A DNA stretch of 14,471 bases from an uncultured Eubacteriales bacterium. Its GTDB lineage: Bacteria; Bacillota; Clostridia; Oscillospirales; CAG-272. The stretch covers positions 1 through 14,471 of the forward strand of contig URDS01000057.1 of the NCBI GenBank assembly GCA_900546635.1, read 5' to 3'. The translations under genes and the position numbers were made by a program. Each line of letters opens with the position of its first letter. Position 1 is the first letter of the stretch. A model generated the notes under the pieces. It did no database searches. It saw only the letters and a list, made by a program, of their open reading frames with translations, and was not told the DNA's origin. Below are positions 1-7,065 of the stretch, in pieces.

Positions 1-187
1 AAACACCTTACAGGCGCGCGAGTGCCGCCAATGGCGGCGCGACGGCGCGAATACGACCCCCCAAAGGAGGGCTCTCTTTGTGGCACAAGGACTCCCCCGT
101 GCTACGCACGGTACCCCTCATGCCTATACACGCCCCATCGTCGTTTGCGGCGGTCTGAAAAAGCCGGATTGCTCCCGATTTTTACAA
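1..187. other. Structured non-coding left edge
   Basis: I see no convincing gene here. The stretch holds several inverted repeats: GCCGCC-AAT-GGCGGC at 24-38, extendable by a G-T and a G-C pair; CCGTGC-TAC-GCACGG at about 108-122; and a C-run facing AGGAGGG at about 56-70. None is followed by a clear T-run, so I do not call a terminator, although this is the downstream side of the minus-strand lipoprotein gene and its transcript must end somewhere here. Open frames that cross it have no ribosome binding site and no recognisable protein. It may be an intergenic repeat family or part of a structured RNA; that is only a guess. Confidence 0.35.
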
Positions 188-1345
188 TCAATACTGCACA
201 TGGGCAATTTGATCATCGTCAAATGTATATGTGCTGCCGTCCATATATTCAATATCCAAAGAAACGAGTTCCACGGACGCAATGTCCCAATTGTAATAAT
301 CTCCCCAGTACCAGCCGTAACCGGAAAGTCCCTCCCCTTTCGCAAAAGGACCGGTCGAATAGCAGCGATTGACGCGGGCATTTTCATACTCACACTTTAC
401 AACATCGCCAACCTTGTTATAAAAGGTTGCGCCGAAATTTACATACTTGATTACTTTATCGGATTTGTTGACAAAATTAAAATACAGTTCAACGCCGCCG
501 GCGCTGTCGGGCTTTGATACCCATATGCCCGTCACCCGGATAAGCGAGCGGGCTTCGTCCAACGCGGCCTGCTTTTTCGCGGCCTTTTCCAGTTCTTTAT
601 ATGTAGTATTGGCCTGCGCCAAGACATCCGCATTGGCAACTCTGCTTTTTTCTTCTTTTGTCAACGCGCGCAGAGCATTCTGCGCCGCATCGATGGCTTC
701 TTTGCTGTCCAGCGTAACCGTGCCGATCGCCGCGATCATAGATGCAACCTGCTCCGCCCGCAAATTTAACAGCGTGTCCTCGGCCGCAGTCAGCAAGTCA
801 TAATTGTCTACCGCCGACTGAATGTCCGAATCATATTTTTCATATACCGCGCGCGCTGCCGCAATTGTATCCCCGCTCTCCGGCGTAACCGTACCGATCG
901 CGGCAATGGCTTCCCGAATGTCGCTTACCTGCGCCATGCGATACGCTTCTTTCGCCGCCGCAAGATCCGCATAATTTCCGACCTCCGGCTGCAAAGCCTC
1001 ATCCAGCGACGCATATTCCTTTTCAGCCGCCTGAATGACATCCGCGCTGTCCAGCGTAACCGTGCCGATTGCCGTGATGAAAGACTCAACATTTTCAACC
1101 AATAAACGGTTGTACTTTGCCCTGGCTTCCTGCAAAAGCGCAAGATTATCCAGCGACTCCTGCTCTTTTTCCGCAAGCTGCGAAACCGCCTTTTCCGCTT
1201 CAAGAATGCGCGCTTCACTGTCAAGCGAGATTTCACCTACCGAAGCGATCAGGTCATCAACCTTTTGCGCCTCCTCGCTTTTGCCGCAGGCGGTAAACAA
1301 GAGCACCGCCGTCAGTACCAAAAGCACGATACTGATTTTCTTCAT
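188..1345 (-). CDS. Repeat-containing lipoprotein with C-terminal beta-rich domain
   Basis: 385-residue predicted surface lipoprotein of unknown role. The start is the ATG at 1343-1345 (MKKISIVLLV...), chosen because GAAAGGAG lies 8-9 nt upstream and a signal peptide begins there; the open frame continues upstream through two tRNA genes, which rules out an earlier start. The lipobox is FTAC with Cys20. Residues about 30-255 are four imperfect repeats of roughly 57 residues, each opening with a form of AIGTVTLDS and ending in alanine/glutamate-rich helix; repeats 2 to 4 are most alike. Such helical repeats occur in Firmicute surface proteins as spacers. Residues about 270-385 look beta-rich, with many aromatics (GYGWYWGDYYNW), and resemble FxLYD-type extracellular beta domains; this is a weak assignment. 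It lies 86 nt downstream of tRNA-Val on the same strand with no separate strong promoter seen. Confidence 0.88.
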   Translation of the reverse strand: MKKISIVLLVLTAVLLFTACGKSEEAQKVDDLIASVGEISLDSEARILEAEKAVSQLAEKEQESLDNLALLQEARAKYNRLLVENVESFITAIGTVTLDSADVIQAAEKEYASLDEALQPEVGNYADLAAAKEAYRMAQVSDIREAIAAIGTVTPESGDTIAAARAVYEKYDSDIQSAVDNYDLLTAAEDTLLNLRAEQVASMIAAIGTVTLDSKEAIDAAQNALRALTKEEKSRVANADVLAQANTTYKELEKAAKKQAALDEARSLIRVTGIWVSKPDSAGGVELYFNFVNKSDKVIKYVNFGATFYNKVGDVVKCEYENARVNRCYSTGPFAKGEGLSGYGWYWGDYYNWDIASVELVSLDIEYMDGSTYTFDDDQIAHVQY

Positions 1346-1386
1346 CTTGACTGCTCCTTTCAATCCAAAACATATATTTACAGCAC

Positions 1387-1421
1387 AAAGCCGCTGAAAT
1401 CTAAAGGGTTTCAGCAGCTTT
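1387..1421 (-). terminator. Hairpin between tRNA genes and lipoprotein gene
   Basis: On the minus strand, AAAGCTGCTGAAA pairs with TTTCAGCGGCTTT (13 bp, one G-T pair) around a 9-nt loop. It lies just past tRNA-Val and before the lipoprotein ribosome binding site. Only a short T-run follows, so it may be a leaky terminator or a processing hairpin that lowers lipoprotein expression relative to the tRNAs. Confidence 0.55.
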
Positions 1422-1430
1422 AAAAAATAT

Positions 1431-1507
1431 TGGTGGAGACAGAGGGGCTCGAACCCACGACCTCTCGGATGTGAACCGAACGCTCTGACCAGCTGAGCTA
1501 TGCCTCC
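1431..1507 (-). tRNA. tRNA-Val (anticodon CAC)
   Basis: A 77-nt cloverleaf including encoded CCA. Acceptor GGAGGCA pairs with TGTCTCC (one G-T). The D stem is GCTC/GAGC, the anticodon stem TTCGG/CCGAG (one T-G pair) with loop TTCACAT, giving anticodon CAC, which reads GTG valine codons. The T arm has the TTCGAGC loop and one T-T mismatch in the stem. It is followed by discriminator A and CCA. It lies 29 nt after tRNA-Arg on the same strand, so both are probably one transcript. Confidence 0.93.
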
Positions 1508-1513
1508 GTAACG

Positions 1514-1533
1514 CCGCCGGAACATTCCGGCGG
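1514..1533. repeat. Perfect palindrome between the two tRNAs
   Basis: CCGCCGGAACATTCCGGCGG is 8 bp of stem around ACAT (the last A-T can also pair). It fills most of the 22-29 nt spacer between tRNA-Arg and tRNA-Val and would form a stable hairpin in the precursor, probably affecting processing. Confidence 0.6.
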
Positions 1534-1536
1534 TCT

Positions 1537-1614
1537 TGGCCCGCCCTGGGGGATTCGAACCCACGACCAACGGAATCGGAATCCGGTACTCTATCCGGAC
1601 TGAGCTAAGGGCGG
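1537..1614 (-). tRNA. tRNA-Arg (anticodon CCG)
   Basis: A 78-nt cloverleaf with encoded CCA. Acceptor CCGCCCT pairs with AGGGCGG; the D stem is GCTC/GAGT; the anticodon arm CCGGA-TTCCGAT-TCCGT gives anticodon CCG, reading CGG; the T arm is GTGGG-TTCGAAT-CCCCC with one mismatch. Discriminator G fits bacterial arginine tRNAs. There is one C-T mismatch at the outer anticodon-stem pair. It is the first gene after the promoter at 1652-1660. Confidence 0.92.
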
Positions 1615-1651
1615 AAATCAAAATCTGCGATACACTGTACACAGCTTTTTT

Positions 1652-1660
1652 ATTATAGCA
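1652..1660 (-). promoter_or_regulatory. Extended -10 promoter for the tRNA/lipoprotein unit
   Basis: The minus strand reads TGCTATAAT, a perfect extended -10, about 38 nt before tRNA-Arg. The -35 position (GTGCAA at 17-bp spacing) is poor, as is common with extended -10 promoters. The rest of the 307-nt gap (1615-1921) holds A/T-runs and the MATE promoter; I see no gene in it. Confidence 0.7.
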
Positions 1661-1857
1661 CAACTTTTTGGAAATTGCACTACTTTTTTTGAGATTTTCT
1701 AAATTTTTTTGCATACCGCGAAAAAATGTCTATGCGCAGTCAGAAAAGCGCAATGCGGCGCTTGCCGGGAACTGTTGATTGGGACAGAGAGACACAAGCG
1801 GCGCACGAAGTTTGAAAAAGACAGCGTTCATACGTGTTTTTTTGTCGTTTCTCCCGA

Positions 1858-1886
1858 TTGACAGAAAATTTTCCCTATGATAGAAT
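1858..1886 (+). promoter_or_regulatory. Sigma-A type promoter of the MATE gene
   Basis: TTGACA at 1858-1863, a 17-bp spacer and TAGAAT at 1881-1886. The predicted transcript would start near 1893, leaving a leader of about 29 nt. Confidence 0.75.
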
Positions 1887-1921
1887 AGGTCGAATATATT
1901 TTAGCGGAGATTCAAAAAACA

Positions 1922-3325
1922 ATGGATTTACAAAAAGAAAACAAAATGGGGACAATGCCGCCCGGCAGACTGCTCTTGTCCATGTCCCTTCCGATGATTC
2001 TGTCCATGCTCGTGCAGGCGCTTTACAACGTAGTGGACAGCTACTTTGTCGCCATGACCGGACTGGAAGCGCTGACAGCGGTCAGTCAGGCCTTTTCCGC
2101 ACAGAATCTGATCATCGGCATCGCCACCGGAACGGCGGTCGGCGTCAACGCGCTGCTCTCCAAAGCGCTCGGTGAAAAAAATCCCGATCGAGTCAATAAA
2201 ATCGCGCACAACGGCGTTCTGCTGGCCTTTTTAGGCTATTTCGTGATCCTGCTCTTCGGCTTGTTCGGCACGGAAGCCTATTTCAACGGCATTCTCAGCA
2301 CCGCGGAACTGGAAAGCGGATTGAATATCGCCTCGGTCAAGGAAAGCGGAATCGCTTATCTGAAAATCTGTTCCATCGGATCGGTATTCATATTTGTTCA
2401 AATCATGTTTGAACGGCTGATGCAGTCCACCGGACGCACGATCTATACAATGTATGCGCAGGGCGTCGGCGCGCTGATGAACATTGTGCTCGACCCTTTG
2501 TTCATCTTAGATGAGCTTCCGTTTTTCGGCATCCGCGGATTCGGACTCGGCGCGACAGGCGCCGCTTTGGCAACCGTCATCGGACAGGCGGTCGGCTGTG
2601 TCCTTGCCGTTCTGCTCAATACCAGATACAACGCCGATATTCGGCTCCGTCTGCGAAGCTTCAAGCCCGACTGGAAGATCATCGGCGGGATATACGCCAT
2701 CGGTGTTCCCTCGATCATTATGGTTTCGATCGGCTCGGTGATGTATTACCTCATGAATATGATCCTCATGGGCGTTTCCAGCTACAGCGCATCCATCTTC
2801 GGCGTGTATTTCAAGCTTCAAAGTTTTGTATTTATGCCCCTTTTCGGCATGAACAACGGTGTGATTCCGATTATCGCCTACAATTTCGGCGCCAAACGGC
2901 GCCGGCGTATGCTCCAAACTACCAAATTCGCCATGCTGTACGCATTCGGCTTTATGGCCGCCGGCACGCTGCTGATGCAGCTGATCCCGGACGTGCTGCT
3001 CCGGCTGTTCATCGACGACAGCGCGGTGATCGCGCTCGGCTGCACGGCGCTTCGGATTATCAGCATCGGCTTTGCGCTCGCGGGCTTCGGCATCGTAATC
3101 AGTTCGGTATTTCAGGCGCTCGGACACGGTTTTTACTCCATGCTCGTCTCGATCGTGCGGCAACTGCTCGTACTGATTCCCGTAGCCTATCTGCTCTCGC
3201 TTTCCGGCAATCTCGACCTCATCTGGTGGTCGTTCCCGATAGCGGAAATCGCCTCGGTCATCGTCAGCGCCCTGCTCTATATCCGCCTGTATAAAAAAAC
3301 CATCCGGCATATTCCGCTCGGATAA
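1922..3325 (+). CDS. MATE-family multidrug/cation antiporter
   Basis: 467-residue inner-membrane transporter with the usual MATE length and about 12 hydrophobic segments in two halves. Family knowledge: MATE proteins export drugs or metabolites in exchange for Na+ or H+. The N-terminus MGTMPPGRLLLSMSLPMILS followed by MLVQALYNVVDSYFVA is typical of the MepA/NorM-like clostridial group. The ATG at 1922 is kept because relatives start with a short charged stretch before MGTMP; the ribosome binding site is weak (GCGGAGAT). A second in-frame ATG at 1946 is possible. It is a single-gene unit with its own promoter and terminator. The substrate cannot be told from sequence. Confidence 0.93.
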   Translation: MDLQKENKMGTMPPGRLLLSMSLPMILSMLVQALYNVVDSYFVAMTGLEALTAVSQAFSAQNLIIGIATGTAVGVNALLSKALGEKNPDRVNKIAHNGVLLAFLGYFVILLFGLFGTEAYFNGILSTAELESGLNIASVKESGIAYLKICSIGSVFIFVQIMFERLMQSTGRTIYTMYAQGVGALMNIVLDPLFILDELPFFGIRGFGLGATGAALATVIGQAVGCVLAVLLNTRYNADIRLRLRSFKPDWKIIGGIYAIGVPSIIMVSIGSVMYYLMNMILMGVSSYSASIFGVYFKLQSFVFMPLFGMNNGVIPIIAYNFGAKRRRRMLQTTKFAMLYAFGFMAAGTLLMQLIPDVLLRLFIDDSAVIALGCTALRIISIGFALAGFGIVISSVFQALGHGFYSMLVSIVRQLLVLIPVAYLLSLSGNLDLIWWSFPIAEIASVIVSALLYIRLYKKTIRHIPLG

Positions 3326-3342
3326 GCCGCGGCGCCGCGCAC

Positions 3343-3376
3343 CGCCGGTTCGGGAAAATCCCGACCGGCGTTTTTT
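3343..3376 (+). terminator. Rho-independent terminator after the MATE gene
   Basis: CGCCGGT(T)CGGGA pairs with TCCCGACCGGCG (12 bp, one bulged T) around an AAA loop, followed by six T. It starts 18 nt after the stop codon. Beyond it, 3377-3530 shows no gene, only G+C-rich inverted repeats. Confidence 0.92.
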
Positions 3377-3530
3377 GCTGCCGCGCGGCGCTCATAAGGC
3401 GGCGCCTGCGGAAATTTGTCAAAATTGCCGGTTTTCCGCCGCCATCAAAACAACCAAAACCGTTTTGCGTCACGTCCGGACAGACAAAGCGCGTCCGTCA
3501 ATTTGCCGAATTTGCCCGACTTTTTGTGGT

Positions 3531-3578
3531 ACGCTAAATATTGCTGTTGAAAATGCATATTGACACTATATATTGTGT
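3531..3578 (+). promoter_or_regulatory. Tandem NrdR boxes upstream of nrdD
   Basis: The proximal box at 3563-3578, ACACTATATATTGTGT, fits the published NrdR consensus acaCwAtATaTwGtgt at every position. A degenerate second box, ACGCTAAATATTGCTG, lies at 3531-3546, exactly 32 bp (about three helical turns) upstream, the spacing usual for NrdR pairs. The proximal box overlaps the -35 hexamer. Family knowledge: NrdR is an ATP-cone zinc repressor that shuts off ribonucleotide reductase genes when dATP is high. NrdR itself is not encoded in this window. Confidence 0.88.
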
Positions 3579-3589
3579 CAGTGTATAAT
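3560..3589 (+). promoter_or_regulatory. Promoter of the nrdD-nrdG-dut operon
   Basis: TTGACA (3560-3565), an 18-bp spacer, then TATAAT (3584-3589). Transcription would begin near 3596, so an ATG at 3598 would be leaderless, which supports translation from the next ATG at 3619. The -35 and spacer are covered by the proximal NrdR box. Confidence 0.85.
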
Positions 3590-3618
3590 GAAATCAAATG
3601 TCTGACGGAGAAAAAACA

Positions 3619-5739
3619 ATGATCAAAGTAATCAAAAAAGACGGAACAAAAGAGGACTATAATGTACAGAAAGTCGTGGCTGCCGTAACCAAATCGGCCG
3701 ACCGCGTGCTGATCCGCTTCACACCGGAGGATCTGCAAAAAATCTGCGCATTTGTAGACAGCCGCGTACTGGAACTCGGCCGGGATGAGGTGCATATCGC
3801 CGAGATGCACAACATCGTCGAGGGCGCGCTGGATTTCGTCAATCCCGCCGTGGCCAAAAGCTACCGCGACTACCGCAACTACAAGCAGGATTTTGTGCAT
3901 ATGCTGGACGAGGTTTACCGCAAAAGTCAAGCTATTATGTACATCGGCGACAAGGAAAATTCCAATTCGGACTCGGCGCTGGTCTCTACCAAGCGCTCTC
4001 TGATCTTCAATCAGCTCAACAAAGAACTGTATAAAAAATTCTTTCTGACCGTGGAGGAGCTTCAGGCCTGCCGGGACGGCTACATCTACGTACACGACAT
4101 GTCGGCGCGCAGAGATACGATGAACTGCTGCCTGTTTGACGTGGCGGCTGTTCTGAAAGACGGCTTTGAAATGGGCAACCTCTGGTACAACGAACCGAAA
4201 ACGCTGGATGTCGCGTTCGACGTAATCGGCGACATCGTTTTGTCGGCCGCAAGTCAGCAATACGGCGGCTTTACCGTTCCCGAAGCGGACAAAATCCTCG
4301 CGCCCTACGCCGAGCGCAGCTATAAAAAGTACATGGAGAAATACCGCGCGCTCGGACTTTCCGAGGAAATGTGCGAGCGGGAAACCACGGCCGACCTTGA
4401 AAACGACTTTCATCAGGGCTTTCAGGGCTGGGAATATAAATTCAACACGGTCGCATCCAGCCGCGGAGACTATCCGTTCATCACGGTGACCATCGGTCTC
4501 GGCCGAGACCGGTTCGCCAAGATGGCCGCCAAAATCATGCTGGACGTCCGGCGGGGCGGTCAGGGCAAAAAGTGGTGCAAAAAGCCGGTCTTGTTCCCGA
4601 AAATCGTCTTTTTGTATGACAAAGACCTGCACGGGCCGGGCGGCGAGCTTGAGGATGTGTTTGAAGCGGGCATCGACTGCTCGCAGAAATCCATGTACCC
4701 CGACTGGCTGTCTCTGACCGGCGACGGGTATGTCGCCGACATGTACAAACGATACGGCAAAGTAGTCTCCCCGATGGGCTGCCGCGCCTTTTTGTCCCCG
4801 TGGTATGAGCGCGGGGGTATGACGCCCGCCGACGACCGGGACGTTCCGGTATTTGTCGGACGGTTCAATATCGGCGCGGTCAGCCTGCATCTGCCGATGA
4901 TTTATGCGCGCGCGCAAAAGGAAAGCCGAGACTTCTACGAGGTGCTCGACTATTATCTGAATCTGATCCGCAAGCTGCATATCCGCACCTACGAATATCT
5001 CGGCGAACTGCGCGCCTCCACCAACCCGCTCGCCTACTGCGAGGGCGGATTCTACGGCGGGCGCCTCGGCATCCACGACAAGATCAAGCCGCTGCTGAAG
5101 AGCGCGACCGCGTCTTTCGGCATCACGGCGCTCAACGAGCTTGAACAACTGCACAGCCACAAGTCGCTGGCAGAGGACGGACGCTTTGCGCTTGAGGTTA
5201 TGGAGCACATCAATCAAAAGGTCGCCGAGTTCAAGGAGGCGGACGGAAATCTGTACGCGCTCTACGGAACGCCCGCCGAAAGTTTATGCGGGCTTCAGGT
5301 CGAGCAGTTCCGTAAAAAATACGGAATCGTCGAAAACGTATCCGACCGCGAATACGTGTCCAACAGCTTCCACTGCCACGTTTCCGAGGAAATCACGCCG
5401 ATCGAAAAGCAGAATCTTGAGGGGCGTTTCTGGAATCTCATGAACGGCGGCAAGATCCAGTACGTGAAATACCCCATCGACTACAACCGCGAGGCAGTCA
5501 AGACGCTGGTTCGCCGCGCGATGGATATGGGATTTTACGAAGGAGTCAATCTCTCCCTCGCCTATTGCGACGACTGCGGCCATCAAGAGCTCGAAATGGA
5601 CGTATGCCCGAAATGCGGCTCTGCAAATTTAACCAAAATCGACCGGATGAACGGCTACCTGTCCTATTCCCGCGTCAAGGGCGACACGCGCCTAAACGCA
5701 GCAAAAATGGCGGAAATCCGAGACCGGAAGAGTATGTGA
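3619..5739 (+). CDS. nrdD: Anaerobic (class III) ribonucleoside-triphosphate reductase
   Basis: 706-residue glycyl-radical enzyme that reduces NTPs to dNTPs without oxygen; cytoplasmic. Residues about 1-95 form an ATP-cone (IKVIKKDGTKEDYNVQKVV...), the allosteric site. The catalytic barrel carries Cys170/171 (MNCC) and Cys388 in SPMGCR, the likely thiyl-radical cysteine. A C-terminal zinc site is C650-x2-C653 and C663-x2-C666. The glycyl radical residue is Gly679 in RMNGYLS; this loop differs from the commoner RRVCGYLG. The ATG at 3619 is preferred over 3598 because CGGAG lies 8 nt upstream while 3598 has no ribosome binding site and would fall at the transcript start. The stop is 6 nt before nrdG. 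The promoter carries NrdR boxes, so repression at high dATP is expected. Confidence 0.97.
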   Translation: MIKVIKKDGTKEDYNVQKVVAAVTKSADRVLIRFTPEDLQKICAFVDSRVLELGRDEVHIAEMHNIVEGALDFVNPAVAKSYRDYRNYKQDFVHMLDEVYRKSQAIMYIGDKENSNSDSALVSTKRSLIFNQLNKELYKKFFLTVEELQACRDGYIYVHDMSARRDTMNCCLFDVAAVLKDGFEMGNLWYNEPKTLDVAFDVIGDIVLSAASQQYGGFTVPEADKILAPYAERSYKKYMEKYRALGLSEEMCERETTADLENDFHQGFQGWEYKFNTVASSRGDYPFITVTIGLGRDRFAKMAAKIMLDVRRGGQGKKWCKKPVLFPKIVFLYDKDLHGPGGELEDVFEAGIDCSQKSMYPDWLSLTGDGYVADMYKRYGKVVSPMGCRAFLSPWYERGGMTPADDRDVPVFVGRFNIGAVSLHLPMIYARAQKESRDFYEVLDYYLNLIRKLHIRTYEYLGELRASTNPLAYCEGGFYGGRLGIHDKIKPLLKSATASFGITALNELEQLHSHKSLAEDGRFALEVMEHINQKVAEFKEADGNLYALYGTPAESLCGLQVEQFRKKYGIVENVSDREYVSNSFHCHVSEEITPIEKQNLEGRFWNLMNGGKIQYVKYPIDYNREAVKTLVRRAMDMGFYEGVNLSLAYCDDCGHQELEMDVCPKCGSANLTKIDRMNGYLSYSRVKGDTRLNAAKMAEIRDRKSM

Positions 5740-5745
5740 GGAACC

Positions 5746-6258
5746 ATGCGATACCACAATATAACAACCGACGACATGCGCAACGGCGACGGACTGCGCA
5801 CGGTGCTCTGGGTAGCGGGCTGCGCCCATCACTGTCCGGGATGCCACAACCCGATCACCTGGGACGCGGACGGCGGACTGGCGTTTGACGAAGCGGCAAA
5901 GGCCGAACTGTTTGAAAAGCTGGAGAAGCCCTATATCAGCGGCGTCACGTTCAGCGGCGGCGACCCGCTCCATCCGAAAAACCGTGATGAAGTTGAAAAG
6001 CTGACCAAAGAGATCCGAGACCGACTGCCGCAGAAAACCATCTGGGTGTACACCGGATACACGTTTGAGGAGATCCGCGATCTTCAATGGCTAAATCTCA
6101 TAGACGTGCTGGTGGACGGGCGCTACGAGGCAGACAAACGGGACATAAAGCTGCACTGGAAAGGCAGTTCCAATCAGCGCGTCATCGACATGAAAAAAAC
6201 GCTTGACACCGGCAAAATCGCGATATTTGAACCGGATTACGGGAGGGACCGCATATGA
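5746..6258 (+). CDS. nrdG: Anaerobic ribonucleotide reductase activating protein (radical SAM)
   Basis: 170-residue activase that uses S-adenosylmethionine and a 4Fe-4S cluster to create the glycyl radical on NrdD. The cluster motif is C26-x3-C30-x2-C33 (CAHHCPGC), the usual CX3CX2C, and VTFSGGDPL is the SAM-binding GGDP motif. Length is typical for the family. GAGGAA across the nrdD stop provides the ribosome binding site. It sits 6 nt after nrdD and overlaps dut by 4 nt, so the three genes are one translationally coupled operon. Confidence 0.97.
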   Translation: MRYHNITTDDMRNGDGLRTVLWVAGCAHHCPGCHNPITWDADGGLAFDEAAKAELFEKLEKPYISGVTFSGGDPLHPKNRDEVEKLTKEIRDRLPQKTIWVYTGYTFEEIRDLQWLNLIDVLVDGRYEADKRDIKLHWKGSSNQRVIDMKKTLDTGKIAIFEPDYGRDRI

Positions 6259-6758
6259 AACGCATCGCCAGATTTGAAAAGGTTTCAAAAACACAGTTTT
6301 GCAGCGCCTGGCAGGAAACGTTCGGCACGGACGGCGAGGCGATCTATGAAACGATCCGTCTGCCCCGCCGCGCGACCGCGGGCAGCGCGGGCTATGATTT
6401 CTTTGCCCCGGCTTCGTTTACGCTGTCTCCCGGACAGACGGTCAAAATCCCGACCGGCGTGCGGGTGTGGATTGAAAACGGCTGGGTACTCAAGCTCTAT
6501 CCGCGCAGCGGACTCGGCTTCAAATACCGGCTGCAGCTGAACAACACGGTCGGCATCATTGACAGCGACTATTACGGCGCGGACAACGAGGGACACATTT
6601 TTATCAAGCTGACCAATGATTCAAATGAAGAAAGGCGCCTGACCGTCTCTGAGGGCGACGGCTTTGCCCAGGGCATTTTTGTCGAATACGGCATTACGCT
6701 CGACGACGAATGCGAGGGCGTGCGCACAGGCGGCTTCGGCTCGACCGGCGGAAATTAA
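6255..6758 (+). CDS. dut: dUTP diphosphatase, clostridial/phage type
   Basis: 167-residue trimeric-type dUTPase that hydrolyses dUTP to dUMP and pyrophosphate, keeping uracil out of DNA and supplying the dTMP precursor. All five motifs are visible: AGSAGYDFFAP (42-52), PRSGLGFK (83-90), GIIDSDYYG (100-108, with likely catalytic Asp103), GDGFAQGIF (134-142) and RTGGFGSTG (157-165). About 35 residues precede motif 1, an N-terminal extension normal for the Firmicute and phage group. The start overlaps the nrdG stop (ATGA) and GGGAGGGA lies upstream within nrdG. Linking dut to nrdDG puts dUTP removal under the same NrdR-type control as dNTP synthesis. Confidence 0.95.
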   Translation: MKRIARFEKVSKTQFCSAWQETFGTDGEAIYETIRLPRRATAGSAGYDFFAPASFTLSPGQTVKIPTGVRVWIENGWVLKLYPRSGLGFKYRLQLNNTVGIIDSDYYGADNEGHIFIKLTNDSNEERRLTVSEGDGFAQGIFVEYGITLDDECEGVRTGGFGSTGGN

Positions 6759-6959
6759 ACGTCATACGCCGATTGTTTCAGACGCAGAACGCGCATTCGC
6801 TTTAGAAAGCCTTGGCAGCCTTTGCTTTTCGGCAGTCGGAAAAGAGCGCAGGATTTTAGCTGACGCCTGATAAAAAAGTATTTTGAAAACAAGAAATGTA
6901 CTGCATGATCGGGCATTGCAAAGGCAACCGTGAAATCATATTATAAACTTTGAAACTTT
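6759..6959. other. Non-coding gap after dut
   Basis: I see no supported gene here. An open frame reads RHTPIVSDAERAFALESLGS onward to about 6870, but it lacks a start and ribosome binding site of its own. A short hairpin (CTTTTC/GAAAAG near 6827-6846) has no T-run. Composition changes in this gap from G+C-rich to A+T-rich, marking the edge of the imported arsR block. Confidence 0.4.
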
Positions 6960-6994
6960 CGAGACGAGTTGATTTATTCGTCTCGATTTTCTTT
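6960..6994 (+). terminator. Terminator before arsR
   Basis: CGAGACGA pairs with TCGTCTCG (8 bp, 10-nt loop), followed by ATTTTCTTT. It probably ends the nrdD-nrdG-dut transcript and insulates the arsR promoter just downstream. Confidence 0.75.
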
Positions 6995-6999
6995 ACCAA

Positions 7000-7049
7000 T
7001 GAACAAAATACAAAAAATATGCTATAATTGTTTAAACAAACGAACAATT
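7000..7049 (+). promoter_or_regulatory. arsR promoter with overlapping inverted-repeat operator
   Basis: An extended -10, TGCTATAAT, ends at 7028, with a weak -35 (TGAACA, 7000-7005, 17-bp spacing). A 24-bp inverted repeat, AATTGTT (7026-7032) and AACAATT (7043-7049), starts inside the -10 and covers the transcription start. A second, shorter palindrome, TTGTTTAAACAA, lies within it (7028-7039). The position is right for autorepression by the ArsR-type protein encoded 17 nt further on. Confidence 0.72.
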
Positions 7050-7065
7050 GAACGGTGGTGATTAA

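Noticed and set aside
22..517. Plus-strand open frames at the left edge
   Set aside because: They cross hairpins and then run antisense to the lipoprotein gene; no start signal or known protein.
1346..1714. N-terminal extension of the lipoprotein frame to 508 residues
   Set aside because: It reads through two tRNA genes; the signal peptide and ribosome binding site place the start at 1345.
2507..3310. 267-residue open frame on the minus strand
   Set aside because: Shadow of the MATE gene; charged low-complexity translation with no family features.
3598..3618. Upstream ATG for nrdD
   Set aside because: It would be at the very 5' end of the predicted transcript and has no ribosome binding site; the ATG at 3619 has both a leader and CGGAG.
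3445..5217. 590-residue open frame on the minus strand
   Set aside because: It is antisense to nrdD, has no ribosome binding site or recognisable domain, and arises from the G+C-rich codon pattern of nrdD.
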